In this document: positions 1 through 10,990 of the stretch, piece by piece
Layout: each line of letters opens with the position of its first letter
Numbering within the stretch: the stretch's first letter is position 1
Assembly: GCA_019096065.1 (NCBI GenBank)
Contig: JAGUCH010000002.1
Span: 16,628,501-16,692,500, forward strand
Origin: Paracyclopina nana
Lineage: Eukaryota > Arthropoda > Copepoda > Cyclopoida > Cyclopettidae
Direction of reading: 5' to 3'
Length of the DNA: 64,000 bases
Program-made: the position numbers and the translations under genes
The notes under the pieces: generated by a model
Told to the model about the DNA's origin: nothing
Seen by the model: only the letters and a program-made list of their open reading frames with translations
The model's database searches: none

Positions 1-230
1 CATGTATATTGTACAATTTGTATGTGTGTGTGGCACAATGACCCAATTTTGTGCCTTGTGCATGTGGTAGCATTTGAACAATGATAAAAAAACAGCAAAA
101 AAAGTTTCACCACGGAAATTCAAATTGTCAACTTGATGATGAGCTGACGGATATCAAAATTGAGGCTTTGGCATTTTTTGCACTTTTTCCTTGCTTTCAT
201 CACTAGCAACAACCACGAAAATCCATTGTT

Positions 231-505
231 TCCCAACCAGAAATTTTCCCAAGTTTTTCGAATGTTATTGTAACGTGTCAGCACTCCTTTGTTTTACCCA
301 GGTTGAGTTTATGTCGTTATGTATCATTAGCTGACTTACCACCAATGAAAAAAAATTGAATGTTATACGAAAAACTGGTGTTTTAGATTTTACTCAAGTT
401 GCAAGGCAGTTAATGTTACATAATGACGTAAACTCTATGTTGATAAAACATACAAATTTCACTGAGGGTTATTTTGGGGTATGAGGTATCAGAATTTCTG
501 TGATT
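231..505. repeat. MITE family A, copy 1
   Basis: A palindromic non-autonomous transposon copy. It begins with CCCAACCAGAAATT and ends near a degenerate inverted match. The interior holds opposed copies of a segment reading GAGTTTATGTCGTTATGTA on one arm and its near-complement on the other. The same ends and core recur at 1427-1697, 3133-3403, 7201-7410, 9801-10034 and 18797-20627. No coding capacity is seen. The superfamily is not assignable because target duplications are unclear. Confidence 0.75.
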
Positions 506-775
506 GGCTTTTGCATGCATTTCACATGCATGAATTGCCTTTTTGTTCTCGCCACATCATCTTGCACAGATGTTGTCATTAAGCAGGAATTTCATGGATG
601 ATGACAGTTATATGGATTTTTTTACATGAGATATAAACAGACTGCAGGTTTAGGAAAATTTTGTGCTTTGATGGAAAAGGAAATTTGTCAGTCCTGAGAA
701 ATGTCAATAGGCAATTTGGCTAATGGATTGGCTTAGAAGTTGTTGCAGAAGTGGAAGCATTAACTTTCACCATCA

Positions 776-3700
776 TCAGGTTGCGGAGTGAAAAATTATC
801 ATAATACCGTATTTTTCTGGTGCTTCAGGAGAATTGATGTCATTGTGTCGATGATCATTGAGAATGACATCATTCATCGAAGAAGTTTCCTCTTGATCAA
901 AATCTTCCAATGCCGATCGAACGACACTTGTCGACTCAACATTGGCACAGCCATCAAGAAAGTCGCCCAGACTCAGCTCATTGGCACCATTTTGGATGGT
1001 GACTTCCATGGCAGACTCGACATTCAATTCTTGAGTCGTTCCCTGGAAAGTTGAAAAAAATTGTTAAAAGTTGTCATGGGATGATCCGCCCTCAAATCTT
1101 GTTTCGGGTGCTGACACAGACTCTGATGCAGGATCACCTGCCAAATTCTCAGCCACAATTTGCTGCATACATAGCTTGCGTGGAGAGACGTTGGCATGTG
1201 TAACTGCTCGAAAAACTTGATCAGTACTCATGAGCAGATTTTTTGCTTGCTCATGCCTCAACAAAGTGGCACAATTTTTTTCTCGTACATGAAAAGGAAG
1301 CCAGCAACAACACCATAGTGTAATCAGGGTTATTTGAAATGCATTTCGTTCGGGTCTTGACTTTTTCACATTGCTGCGCTTTGAGCGATGTTGATGCATC
1401 GAGCAAGAAAATGCCATAGTACACAGCCCAACCAGAAATTCTGTGCCCTCATACCCCAAAATAACCCTCAGTGAAACTAGGGCATTTTACCAACATTGAG
1501 TTTACGTTATTTACTAACTTTAACTGCCTTGCCACCTAAGTAAAATCTAGATCACCAATTTGCCATTTCGTCTTCAATTTTTTTTCATAGGTGGTAAGGC
1601 ATTTAAATTATAAATGACGACATTAACTCAACATGTGTGAAACGAATGAGTGCTAATACGTTACAATATCAGAAAACTTGGGAACATTTCTGGTGCAACA
1701 TAGGTGTACATGCATGTGCAGATAAGAGTCATTTTGGGGTGCGGTTTCACTTGCCTGCTGACCTTGGTGTTCAGCCAGAATTTCTTCTTACCTGATTGAC
1801 TAGGGTTAAGTTGTACGGATTAATCGCCATGACACTAATTCTTGCAACATCATTTGGTGGGGGTGGGGGTGGTTTGTGGCTGCAGCAAAGCAGGGTGGAC
1901 AGCAGGGATTGTGAGAGGGTGGAAGGCTCCTTTGTGGGCGCTGATAATAATGAAGTGAGCACAGAGTTGTTTTCAGCTCCTCCCTTAACTGCAGCAGCAG
2001 CACTTGGTGGGGGCGGGGCTGGTGAAGAAATGGGCGTGGAGTCAAGGTCCTTTGGTGACAACGAGTCGATGCTTTCAATGCCACTGTCGTGCTCAAAAGA
2101 AGCTATATGGGCTGCTGCAAAGAAAAAGAAGGAATCATTACTTGTACTAGCTAGGTGTCCAAATGCACACCGTCTCGGATTATTCGAGTGCCTATCCTGA
2201 AGATTTATTTTTTAAGTAAGTTAAGTGGTTATAAGGCTCATTTTTTAACCATGAAAACAGATAGTACTGTAGCTCAATGGCTCTACTTCCAGAGGTCTGG
2301 GGTTCGAGTCTGAAGTTTTATTTTTCGTGATATTCCACATTTTTTGAATTGTGGTAGACTCTTGAAGAATTCCTAAGCAAAATCTTGCATGAAAATAGCA
2401 AAAAACTTGTGAGTGTGTGAATTTTGCCCTCAAAATGAATGGCATCATTGTAATATATTGAGCTGCCATAATCAAGTAATTCCAGTTTGATCCCCTACAA
2501 ACTACTCATATCCACGTTCTGAAAGGCATGAAATGGCTCTTTTGTGTATCCCATTTCGAGCTCATTGTTTGGCACATTTACCGTGTAAATTGGCCTGTTT
2601 CTGCTTAGCAGTGGGCTCGGAGAGCATTGAGGTCAAAATGGGTGAGGAATTGGCTGCAGCAGCTGAGCAAAATGGATTCCACAAAATGCTGCAGTCTTCA
2701 GTTCTGGGCTGCAAGTGGACGGCCATTTGAGGCGGCTGCTCAAATTCCACCACCTTTTTCTCCACCAAAAATTGGTTGTTGGAGGAGGCCTCATCTTGAT
2801 GAAGTCGGTCCAAAGCAATGCTCGAGCTGCTGGGAAAAATGGCCGCCGCAGGGCCTGAATCTTGTTCCACAGGTGAGTTGTGTAGCTCTGAAAACAGGAT
2901 CTGACATTAGAGGTGAAAATTCGAGGCAACATTATCAGTGACTGGTCTCTGTTTGTTGGTGGCAAAACAGCATATTAGCAGGTTAAGGAAAACTGGCTGC
3001 GCTTTGTTTACTTTTGTTGTTGCTGTCAAAATGAAAAGCGCGCCAAAATTCAAAACATCCAGCCTGACAGGCAAAAATTGCATGTAGCAATATCTGATTG
3101 GGAAATGTAGACTGGTCTGCAAAAATAGTTAACCCAACCAGAAATGTACCCAAGTTTTCTGATTTTGTGACCTCTTAGCACTCATTTGTTTCACCCATGT
3201 TTGTTTTTTGCCGTTATGTAACATTAACTGCCTTACCACCTATGCAAAATAATCAAAGGCGGAACTGCATATTGGAGTTATAGATTTTGCTTCTGAGTCA
3301 AGTCAGTTAATGTTACTTAACAACATAAACTCAATGTTGGGAAAGCGTACAAGTTTCACCAAGGATTATTTTGGGACAAAAGGGCTCAGAATTTCTGGTT
3401 GTGAACTTAAATAAAAATATCGATGGTGAAATGACAAATTTTTTTCAGATTTTGCAAAAGATGTCAAGGCAGTTCATGTTACACAATGACATGAGCTCAA
3501 TGATGGAAAAATGTGCAAGTTTCACTGAGGGTTATTTTGGGGGTAAAAGGGAATGTCTGGTTGGGGATCTGTGGTGACAAATGTGTCTGGTGGCCATTTT
3601 CTGCCAAGTTATGCTCCTTCACCTCCAGATATATAAAAGTGCACTTGAATGGAATAACTGGTATGTACTGTTGTTTCAAAATCAAGTTTGATGGCATACT

Positions 3701-4132
3701 GTGAAATATAGGTCTTTGTGACTCACCCTGTAATTGCGGGTGCGGGCATGTTGCCAATGACTCTGGTTCAGGATAAGCTTTGTGGGTCATTGACCGATCT
3801 TCTTCATCATCATCTTCTTCCTCGGAATCTCTGTAGCCTTCAGGGGGTGACAAGACTGGAAGAAGGTCATCATCCAAAGGCTGCTGCTGATTGCTGTCAT
3901 CAGCTGAGACCTTGACCTGCTCCTGGATGACCAGCTGTTGCTGACCTTCTGAGCTGGTGAGCAGTCTGTGCAATTGGTCAATGTAGTCAGCTGTCTCTTC
4001 TGACTGGTTAAAACTCTTGATGATTGGGCCAGGATCGTGCTCCTGCAGGAGCTCGTCCAAAGCCCAGTCCATGGCAGCTTGGGTCAAAGGGGACAAAGGC
4101 TGAGTGACCTCTGTCACCGGAATGGCATTTTC
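776..4132 (-). CDS. Acidic protein with four LxxLL motifs (putative transcriptional coregulator), 3' part
   Basis: Four exons join in phase: 4132-3727, 2887-2582, 2114-1792 and 1042-776. Donors (GTGAGT, GTAAAT, GTAAGA) and acceptors with pyrimidine tracts support them, and the summed length is 434 codons including stop. The visible protein has LxxLL motifs in MDWALDELLQ, QLHRLLTS, VLTSLLSA and SLLSTLL. It also has acidic runs (DSEEEDDDEEDR), a proline run, and serine/glutamine-rich stretches. LxxLL is the nuclear-receptor box of coactivators (established), so a nuclear coregulator role is inference. No DNA-binding or enzymatic domain is visible. The acceptor at 4133 implies upstream exons; alternatively an in-frame ATG at 4171 could start the protein. 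Transposons occupy the introns. I do not recognise the family. Confidence 0.6.
1427..1697. repeat. MITE family A, copy 2 (intronic)
   Basis: Begins CCCAACCAGAAATT and ends near a matching inverted end at about 1697, with the palindromic core between. It is oriented opposite to copy 1 and lies in an intron of the LxxLL gene. Confidence 0.75.
3133..3568. repeat. MITE family A, one full and one half copy
   Basis: A full copy runs from CCCAACCAGAAATG at 3133 to the inverted end near 3403. It is followed directly by a second right half that ends in TCTGGTTGGG near 3567. Both lie in an intron of the LxxLL gene. Such half copies suggest rearrangement at the hairpin centre. Confidence 0.7.
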
Positions 4133-4185
4133 CTGCATCAGAGAGAAAATATTTTCAATAACAATCCCCATTTATTGTTACTTCG

Positions 4186-4760
4186 AGCCAGTGAAGGGAC
4201 AAACTTTTTCGCTAGATGGCGCTTTTTGAGCGAGTATTTTTGGAAAAACATGTAAAATATGTAACATTAACTGCCTTACAATATAAGTTAAATCCAAAAA
4301 CATTAATTTTTCAGTTTCCCCTTCGATTTTTTTTACATAAGTGGTATGGCAGTTAATGCTACATGACGACACTAACTCAACAATAAGCTAGTGAGTGGAC
4401 AAACTTTTTTGCTAGATGGCGCTTTTGGTGCAAGTATTTTTGAACAAACTGACACACGCTTAACCTGTCATGTGATTACGATATTAAGTTTGATTGGCTG
4501 ATTCATGTACCAGGCATTCGTTTCAACAATGAAAAGCTTGAAAATTTGCATGCGACTAATACTGTTTATGGATACAGAGGGCGTTGTTTTGTACATAAAC
4601 TATGTCATATTTGTGAAGTTTTCGTCACAAGTTCTCGCAATGCCGAAAAATTCCCAATTTTTGATCATCTATGTAGCGCAGCCATATCAAATGTGCTTGC
4701 TCAAGTTGCCAGGCTAGATGGCGCTGCGAATCTAGCGACTTTACGCCTTTGGCCATATAG
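4186..4760 (+). repeat. Transposon family B, copy 1
   Basis: A fragment marked by TTCGCTAGATGGCGCTTTTT at the left and CTAGATGGCGCTGCGAATCT at the right. The same blocks recur at 6822-7200 (inverted), 17545-18085, 28688-29068 (inverted) and 37668-38055. This copy carries an internal palindromic insertion (about 4255-4385) related to the family A core. It has no coding capacity and lies just upstream of the first visible exon of the LxxLL gene. Confidence 0.7.
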
Positions 4761-4944
4761 TATAGTAGCCAATATGCAGATGAAGGGCATTTCTAGACCA
4801 CTGTGGAAAAACCACAAAGTGTGCTGTTTGCAGAAGTATAATTACCTTTGCTAAATTGCCCCACTAAATTTTTCAAGTGTTTTCCCTCCCACAACTTGGC
4901 ACATTACCCACTAAATCAATTAGAACTATGAGATATATATTTAC

Positions 4945-5136
4945 TTGGCACTTGGTTCCAGGCTCACAGTAGCAAGCGTTGGCGAAAAAGTCCGCCAAAT
5001 TAATCTGCTGATGCGAATTATTGGCAAAGGTGGCGCAACCGCGGCCATTTTGGTCGCTGCAGCTGCTGAGCTGTCTCCATTTCACTTTTGGGCACAAGGA
5101 AGTGAGCATGATGATGCAATCTTTTGCCACCACCAC
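4945..5136 (-). CDS. Possible upstream cysteine-rich exon
   Basis: An open segment encodes a Cys-rich stretch (CPKVKWRQLSSCSD, then CYCEPGTKC) and ends at a GTAAAT donor in phase 0. That is the phase required by the acceptor of the exon ending at 4132, so it could be the preceding exon of the LxxLL gene. No clear acceptor fixes its 5' end and no domain is recognised. It may be chance. Confidence 0.25.
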
Positions 5137-6202
5137 ATTTTGCCAACATTGGTGTATAAACTATTGACGAATTAATTCTGATTTCACCAAACATTCACTC
5201 TGCAAGGCCCTAAAAGGGAAACTTGCTCAGCAGCCGCATTAAAAGTTGCTTTGTAACGTTTTCACAGGATCATCACCCTGTGAGCGCGCGCGACCAGAAA
5301 AATAATGCCTCAAAATTGCACTTTTTCTATCTTGAATTGATTTCTGGCTGCTTTCTCATTGCCAAAATCGTATATTCCTCATGCAATGCAAATTAATGCA
5401 TAATGGACTTTCCTGACAATTTCACTCGGGATCACTAAAAGTTCCTTTAAAAATAAACTTTATGCAAAAATGCCCAAATATATATATTGTATATAAACCT
5501 TAATATGCCCAAATATTATGAGAAAATAAATGATTATCCTTTTTTGAGCCTTTTTTTAATTGGAAAAGATGTACTGCAAATCAAAAATCAGAAGAAATCA
5601 GCTGAAAAGCTAAAATTCTAGCCACTTTTAAGGACTTTTATTTTTTAATCAAAAATTGGCCTAACTGTGTTTTTTGTCTTGATCATAGCATCCATAATTC
5701 AGCAAAATTTGCTCTATTAAATAAACAAATCTCCAGCTAAATGCAGCGAAATTCAGCCAAGCCTTTTTTGGCAAGCTCTCGCTAATTATTATGAGACGTT
5801 TGGCCGGTGGGGTAGCACAGTAAAACATGTCTGCCACCACCCAAATGTGGCCGAGTCGGCGTTGGCCTACCTAGCAAAATCTTTTCCCCACATTTGATGG
5901 CTTCCAATAAATTCGTCTTGAGTCATAAACACCAGTATTTCTTTTAAATATTTCAACTCAGTCACGCAACCTTGGTGCAAATTGGCATGTTTATAGCAAG
6001 TTTGCCCCGCAATTTATACGTACGCGTTCATTTGATGATCCCTCAGTTTTTTCCAGCCCTATTTTTGTTGGTGTTGGCGCTTTTTGCTGGCAGAAGCTAG
6101 GAAACCTTTTTATCATTCTGGACCTGTCACACTTTTTTGTAATTGATTCAAGAGTTTTACGCAGCTAAAAGAGCTACTACGCCCTACCAGAAATTGGGTA
6201 TA
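5137..6202. other. Intergenic, no gene seen
   Basis: AT-rich sequence without splice-supported open frames. A short palindromic run of A/T near 5480-5500 is the only local structure noticed. Confidence 0.6.
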
Positions 6203-6795
6203 CTGGTTAAAGGCTAATCGGCAAAAGGCTAATTGGTTAGAGGCAAATTGGTAAAAGGCCAATTGGGCAAAGGCTACATTGGTAAAAGGCTGTATTTAAA
6301 AGGCCAATAGCAGATGTTTTTGAGTTATATTGTTTGATTGTTTCACAAGTGACATATCACTATATTTTGGTTTTCCTTGCTTTAAAATTCTTAGTTTCAT
6401 CATTTTTATGACGAAAATTGCTTTTTTGGGCTTAGCTTAGGAATTCATAAATAGACTTGGATCTGTACAAAGGAAGATTTTACACACAAGAATTACTTGT
6501 CTTGACTTGACTGGCCAAGCTGATTTAGCAAGACTTGATTCTGTTGTCACCAAGGAAAATAACTTCATTTTTTTTATTGAGGAAAATTAGGCAATGAACA
6601 CCAGTTATTTTGGAACTTCAATGATCAAAATAGTAGATGTCATTAAATGATTTGAACTCTTGTATCGTTATCAATTTAGCGGTTTTTTGGTAGCCTTTCT
6701 CCAATCTAGCCTTTTGCCAATCAGCCATTCACCATTTCGCCTTTTACCAATTAGCCTTACACCAAATAGCTTTTTACCGATTAGCCTTTAACCAG
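6203..6795. mobile_element. MITE family D, copy 1
   Basis: A 593-bp element with inverted ends CTGGTTAAAGGCTAATCGG, each flanked by TA. Each terminus is built from several tandem variants of a roughly 16-bp unit (GGTAAAAGGCTAATTG type). The other copy, at 43522-44214, lies inverted. TA flanks and inverted ends fit a Tc1/mariner-type MITE (inference). No transposase is present. Confidence 0.85.
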
Positions 6796-6821
6796 TAGAG
6801 CCCAGAAATTTTCTGAAAGTT

Positions 6822-7200
6822 ATTTAGAATAAGGCGTAAAGTCGCTAGATTCGCAGCGCCATCTAGCCTGGCAACTTGGGCAAGAACATTTGACATGGCT
6901 GCGCTACATAGATGATCAAAAATTGGCAATTGATTGGCTTTGCAAGCACTTGTGCCGAAAACTTTGCTAATATGACATAATTTATTGCCAAAACGGCGCC
7001 CTCTATAGCCATAAACCATATCAGTCGAATGCAAATTTTCAGGCTTTAGACTGTCGAAATGAATGCCTGGTCTGCGAATCAGCCAATCAAATTTCATACT
7101 GTAATCATGTGAAAACTTTTAGCATGTGACTGTTATTCCTAAAATACTTGCTCAAAAAGCGCCATCTTGCGAAAAACTTTGTCCCTCCACTGGCTTATTG
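6822..7200 (-). repeat. Transposon family B, copy 2
   Basis: Inverted copy bounded by the GCGCCATCTAGC blocks of family B. It abuts a family A right half at 7201. Confidence 0.7.
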
Positions 7201-7410
7201 TTGAATTATTGTCGTCATGTAACAAAAACTGCATTACCACTTATGTAAAAAAAATCGAAGGGGAAACTGTAATTTGGTGTTTTTTTTATTTAACTTATAT
7301 TGCAAGGCAGTGAATGTTACATGTTGACATATAAACTCGATGTTGATAAAAACATACAAGTTTCACTGAGGGTTATTTGGGCGTATGAGGGCTCAGAATT
7401 TCTGGTTGGG
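7201..7410. repeat. MITE family A, copy 4 (left-truncated)
   Basis: Palindromic core followed by the right end TTTCTGGTTGGG at 7399-7410. The left inverted end is missing where it meets the family B copy. Confidence 0.65.
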
Positions 7411-8994
7411 AGCAATACGCCCAATAACCAGACTTTTTTATTCCTTTTTGAGAGCTGTTGAAGCAAAAATTACCCCCCATCACAATCGAGAAAATACAAG
7501 TAAGGTGAAAATGTACTTTTTAATAGAGATTTGAACGCCGTTTTGAGTATGCGTGCAAATCAGTCGATTTGTATTCAATGTATTTTATGTGCTGGCACAA
7601 TGGAATATTTTGCTAGCGCATTATTATGGCACAGTGGGATATATGCGAAATTTCCGCATGGAAAAAAAACCCAGCCCCTTTTCCGTGGAATATGAGTCAT
7701 AAAAGCCAATCAAAATTGTTTAACGCAAGCTGACTTTTACGAGCCCATTTTTTACGCCTTTTACTGTGCAATAGCTGGAAATTCAATTGGGCTTTTACTC
7801 AGTGGGAAAAAAAAGTTATGCTGCAGTTGTCCAGACCACACAGGAAACCTGGAATTTGCATGGTACTTTTCCAACCATTTTATGTTGAAAAAAACCTTTT
7901 TTTTTTCAAATAATGAAATCTTTCTTTGTTGAAATAAGTGAGGAAATTGGAACGTTTTTTGGCTTACCTTTGCGTGGAGAGGTGCGAAAATTTTGAGTGG
8001 GTTAATGGTGCAAAAGTGGGCAAGACATGATTTTTTGAGCTGAACAGTTCATTGACTTTGTGCAACTGAAGAAGAAACTGAACGGCCGCGTTGCAATGCG
8101 CCAGCACTCACACAGGGGCAAAGCGCAAAAAAGGCACCTGCCTACCATGTTTCTTATGCCCATCTGCATGTAGATTCTTGCTAAGAAGAATAAGATTGGC
8201 TTAAAATCCCTGTCAACATTGATTTTGAGCCACTGGCGCCATCAAGTCTGGAATTTTTCTAACGGTTTTTGCGGTGGCGCCACCAAGTCTGCACACCTTT
8301 TTATGGCCTTTTTCAAGCATTTTTAAGGCTGCACACCCGCTGTACATTGTGTTTTCCTAGCTTGTCCGTTAAAACGGTGACTTTTTTGAAGGAATGTTTG
8401 CCCAGAGTGCTGCAGCCATGCCTGGTGCTTCAAAGTCAACCAAATCTGACTTGTAAAGACTTTGGGTGGTTTCCAAACAAAAATCAGCTGATTTTCTTTT
8501 GTGTCGAATCATGCTCAAAAGTTGAGAGTGCTTGACCCCACTGCACTCATCAATGAACCTGCTGATCAACTAGTTAATTATTTTTATCATGCCTTTTTCC
8601 ACTTTTGAAGGTGTGTGGGGCAGGTCAGCTGACTCGAAATCAGGTCAAAAATCACGAGGACAACGTGTTGTTGCTAAGCAATTTTTTTACAAAGAATTTT
8701 GGTATTTTTCTCATCTCAGAAATTCGTCTATTTATCCACCAAGATATTGTGTGTAAAATTGAAAATTGACACACATCAGTTACTAATAGTCTACTGAATG
8801 GATGAACTCGAGATACAGTGAGAAAGGTCTAACCAAATTTCCCATACATACAGTGAGCCTTCTGGCGAAATTGCATATTGGAAACTGGGTTAGGATGGCT
8901 GCTTCATCGTTAGGCTTAATTGAGTTTTTAATTGTGTGGTTCACTCTGATATTTTTGGCTTTGAAATGAAGGATCAATTCAAGTACAAGTTGTA
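7411..8994. other. Intergenic, no gene seen
   Basis: Several homopolymer-rich stretches and a short duplicated phrase (GGCGCCAYCAAGTCTG near 8235 and 8275). The open frames here have no start context, splice signals or protein-like composition. Confidence 0.55.
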
Positions 8995-9387
8995 GGGCGA
9001 TCCCATTTTCAAATTTCTAGTCAAGTTACCTGGCTGAAACAGTAACCTAGCTTGATTAGTTAAGTACAGCTCGTTCGAGCCAAGTTGAGTTGGTTTTAGC
9101 TAAGTTAAGTTGGCTGCTTTGCTGACACGCCAACGCATTTGATATCAGCGGCCGAGCAGCTAACTTAGCTTATCTCAATTGAGCAAGCTTCAGTCGCGAT
9201 GAAAGTAAGAACACTTTTTGTGCCCAAGTTCAGTTCGCCAACCCAACTTAACTTTGCAAGCAAGCGAGTGCTACATGAAATTAAGCGATGTTAGGATGTA
9301 CCTACATAAATAACTGAGAATGGAACTGAACAAAGCGAAACTTTTTTCCTAACTTCACTTGACTAACCAGTCAATATGGGAACGCCC
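8995..9387. mobile_element. MITE family C, copy 1
   Basis: A 393-bp element with ends GGGCGATCCCAT and ATGGGAACGCCC, flanked by TA on both sides. The interior is rich in AACTTAGCT-like words and is shared with 30146-31071, 41690-42220 and 47184-47702. The TA duplication suggests a Tc1/mariner-type MITE. No transposase is present. Confidence 0.85.
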
Positions 9388-9800
9388 TATTAATGTTTGC
9401 TCCTTCGGGTTTTGTTTGGAATGCGTTGAAGTCAACTCGCACACCTTTTGGGAAAATGAACATGATTTCTCATCCAAGGTGGGGAGGTCTAGACCGAACC
9501 CAAAAACCAATAAATCATGGCCAACAAGCACGCACACAGTTTACCTTTGACAGCATAAAAAATGGCCCACAAACTCAATTTGCAGCTCATATTCAGCAAA
9601 ACGTTTCCAACAGCAAACTCCAATTACTTTTTTTTCTTCTGTTCAATATTTCTTGAAGTCAAAATTGAAAGTGCAATTTGCAGTCATTAATCTTTTACCA
9701 TCACGGAAGGTTGGGTGAGTGGGTCTTTTATTGTTGCGAAATCACTCGTTATCATATTCTTGAATATTCCTTTGTGGCATTGCGTGATATGATGAAGGCA

Positions 9801-10034
9801 TTGTGAAACTTGTACGTTTTATCAACATTGAGTCTATGTCATTATGTTACATTAACTGCCTTAACATCTAAGTGAAATCGAAATCACCAACTTGCAGTTT
9901 CGCCTTTGATTTTTTTTAAGTAGGTGGTAAGCCAGTTAATGTTACATAACGACATAAACTCAACCTGGGTAAAACGAAGGAGTGCTAACACGTTGCAATA
10001 ACTTACAGAAAACTTGAAAAAATTTCTGGTTGGG
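9801..10034. repeat. MITE family A, copy 5
   Basis: Family A core with the right end AATTTCTGGTTGGG at 10021-10034. The left end is eroded. Confidence 0.65.
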
Positions 10035-10990
10035 TAATATTCAAGTGTTTTCTAAGCTTAGCGTTATCATAAATTTCCTGAAGTGAGGCTTTACAGGCCA
10101 TTTGGTATCAAACTCAGGACAAAGCAAATGTCATCATTGAAGTTGAAAGGAAAGCCAACACTTGGGAGTGAATCAAGGATGAGTACAAAAATGTGTTCAG
10201 AATGTGGCCTAAAGATCCTAAAATCCATTTAATGTATTACATTTCACTTTTAAAAGCATCAATGATTTTAGTTATGTCTATAATGGCAGCTGCAATCAAA
10301 GCAACCAAATTGTGCACTACCCATAATGTTGTGAGAACTGTTGATCTGATCCGCACAGAATCGTCCAATGGTCCTTTTGGGAGGAACTGAGGTCCACACT
10401 GACATTTGTAATGACCTCGTAATCCCTTTGCTGCACCAACTTGATCTTGGGAAAATCCAAATCATAAGTCATCAAGATTTTTGCAATCAGCTTATTGAAG
10501 CTAAAAGTTAAAAAGTTTTTTCTCCCAAGCAGAATCGTTCTCCTTTGTGAGGGAACAGCATTTGTTAAAAAATGCATACCTTGATAGGGAGCAATTTGAC
10601 CCGGATGAACATCCGGAAGCGTTTCTCCAACTGAGGCTTTGTATGCCATTTGGTAACAAAGATGTGACAAAGCAGATGTCATCAGCGTGGTCGTTGGAAA
10701 AGCCTCATCATGGAATGGAGCAAGGCGGAACAAATTGATTCCGGATGGGGAAAATGAGAAGATAAATGTATCGAATGCACTTAAAGAAGAGCCTAGTTAA
10801 AGATCATTTTCATGCTTCACTGACTTATAAATGACCTAGATGAAATTACATGGCATCAACTCCTGTTTTTGTGTAGAGTAGAAAACTTTTCTTGCTTCTG
10901 CTTAAAAAAATTAACAATGAACAATAATAATCAGGTCTGACAAATGCTTGTTAATATAGTACAAAGATGATGTCATCATGCATAGTAAAC
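10035..10990. other. Intergenic with a short duplicated segment
   Basis: About 70 bp near 10080-10140 (GAGGCTTTACAGGCCATTTGG) recur in altered form near 10630-10690 (GAGGCTTTGTATGCCATTTGG). No convincing gene is seen, although an open frame covers 10317-10733 on the minus strand. Confidence 0.4.

Noticed and set aside
1796-2200. Plus-strand frame of 134 residues
   Set aside because: Antisense shadow of the spliced minus-strand LxxLL exon at 1792-2114.
2255-2330. tRNA-like sequence (TGTAGCTCAATGG and GGTTCGAGTC)
   Set aside because: Only box A- and box B-like pieces; no anticodon stem or acceptor pairing, so not listed as an RNA gene.
2627-2941. Plus-strand frame ending at a CAGGTGAGT-like donor
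   Set aside because: Opposite strand of a phase-consistent minus exon; the donor-like sequence has no partner exons.
4546-4854. Open frame of 102 residues within family B, with a similar one inverted at 6774-7097
   Set aside because: The two frames match because both are family B copies; no domain, and other copies carry stops.
10317-10733. Open frame of 138 residues faintly suggesting a cytochrome P450 C-terminus
   Set aside because: No heme-binding FxxGxxxCxG motif and no splice support; part of the DNA is a local duplication. The resemblance is too weak.
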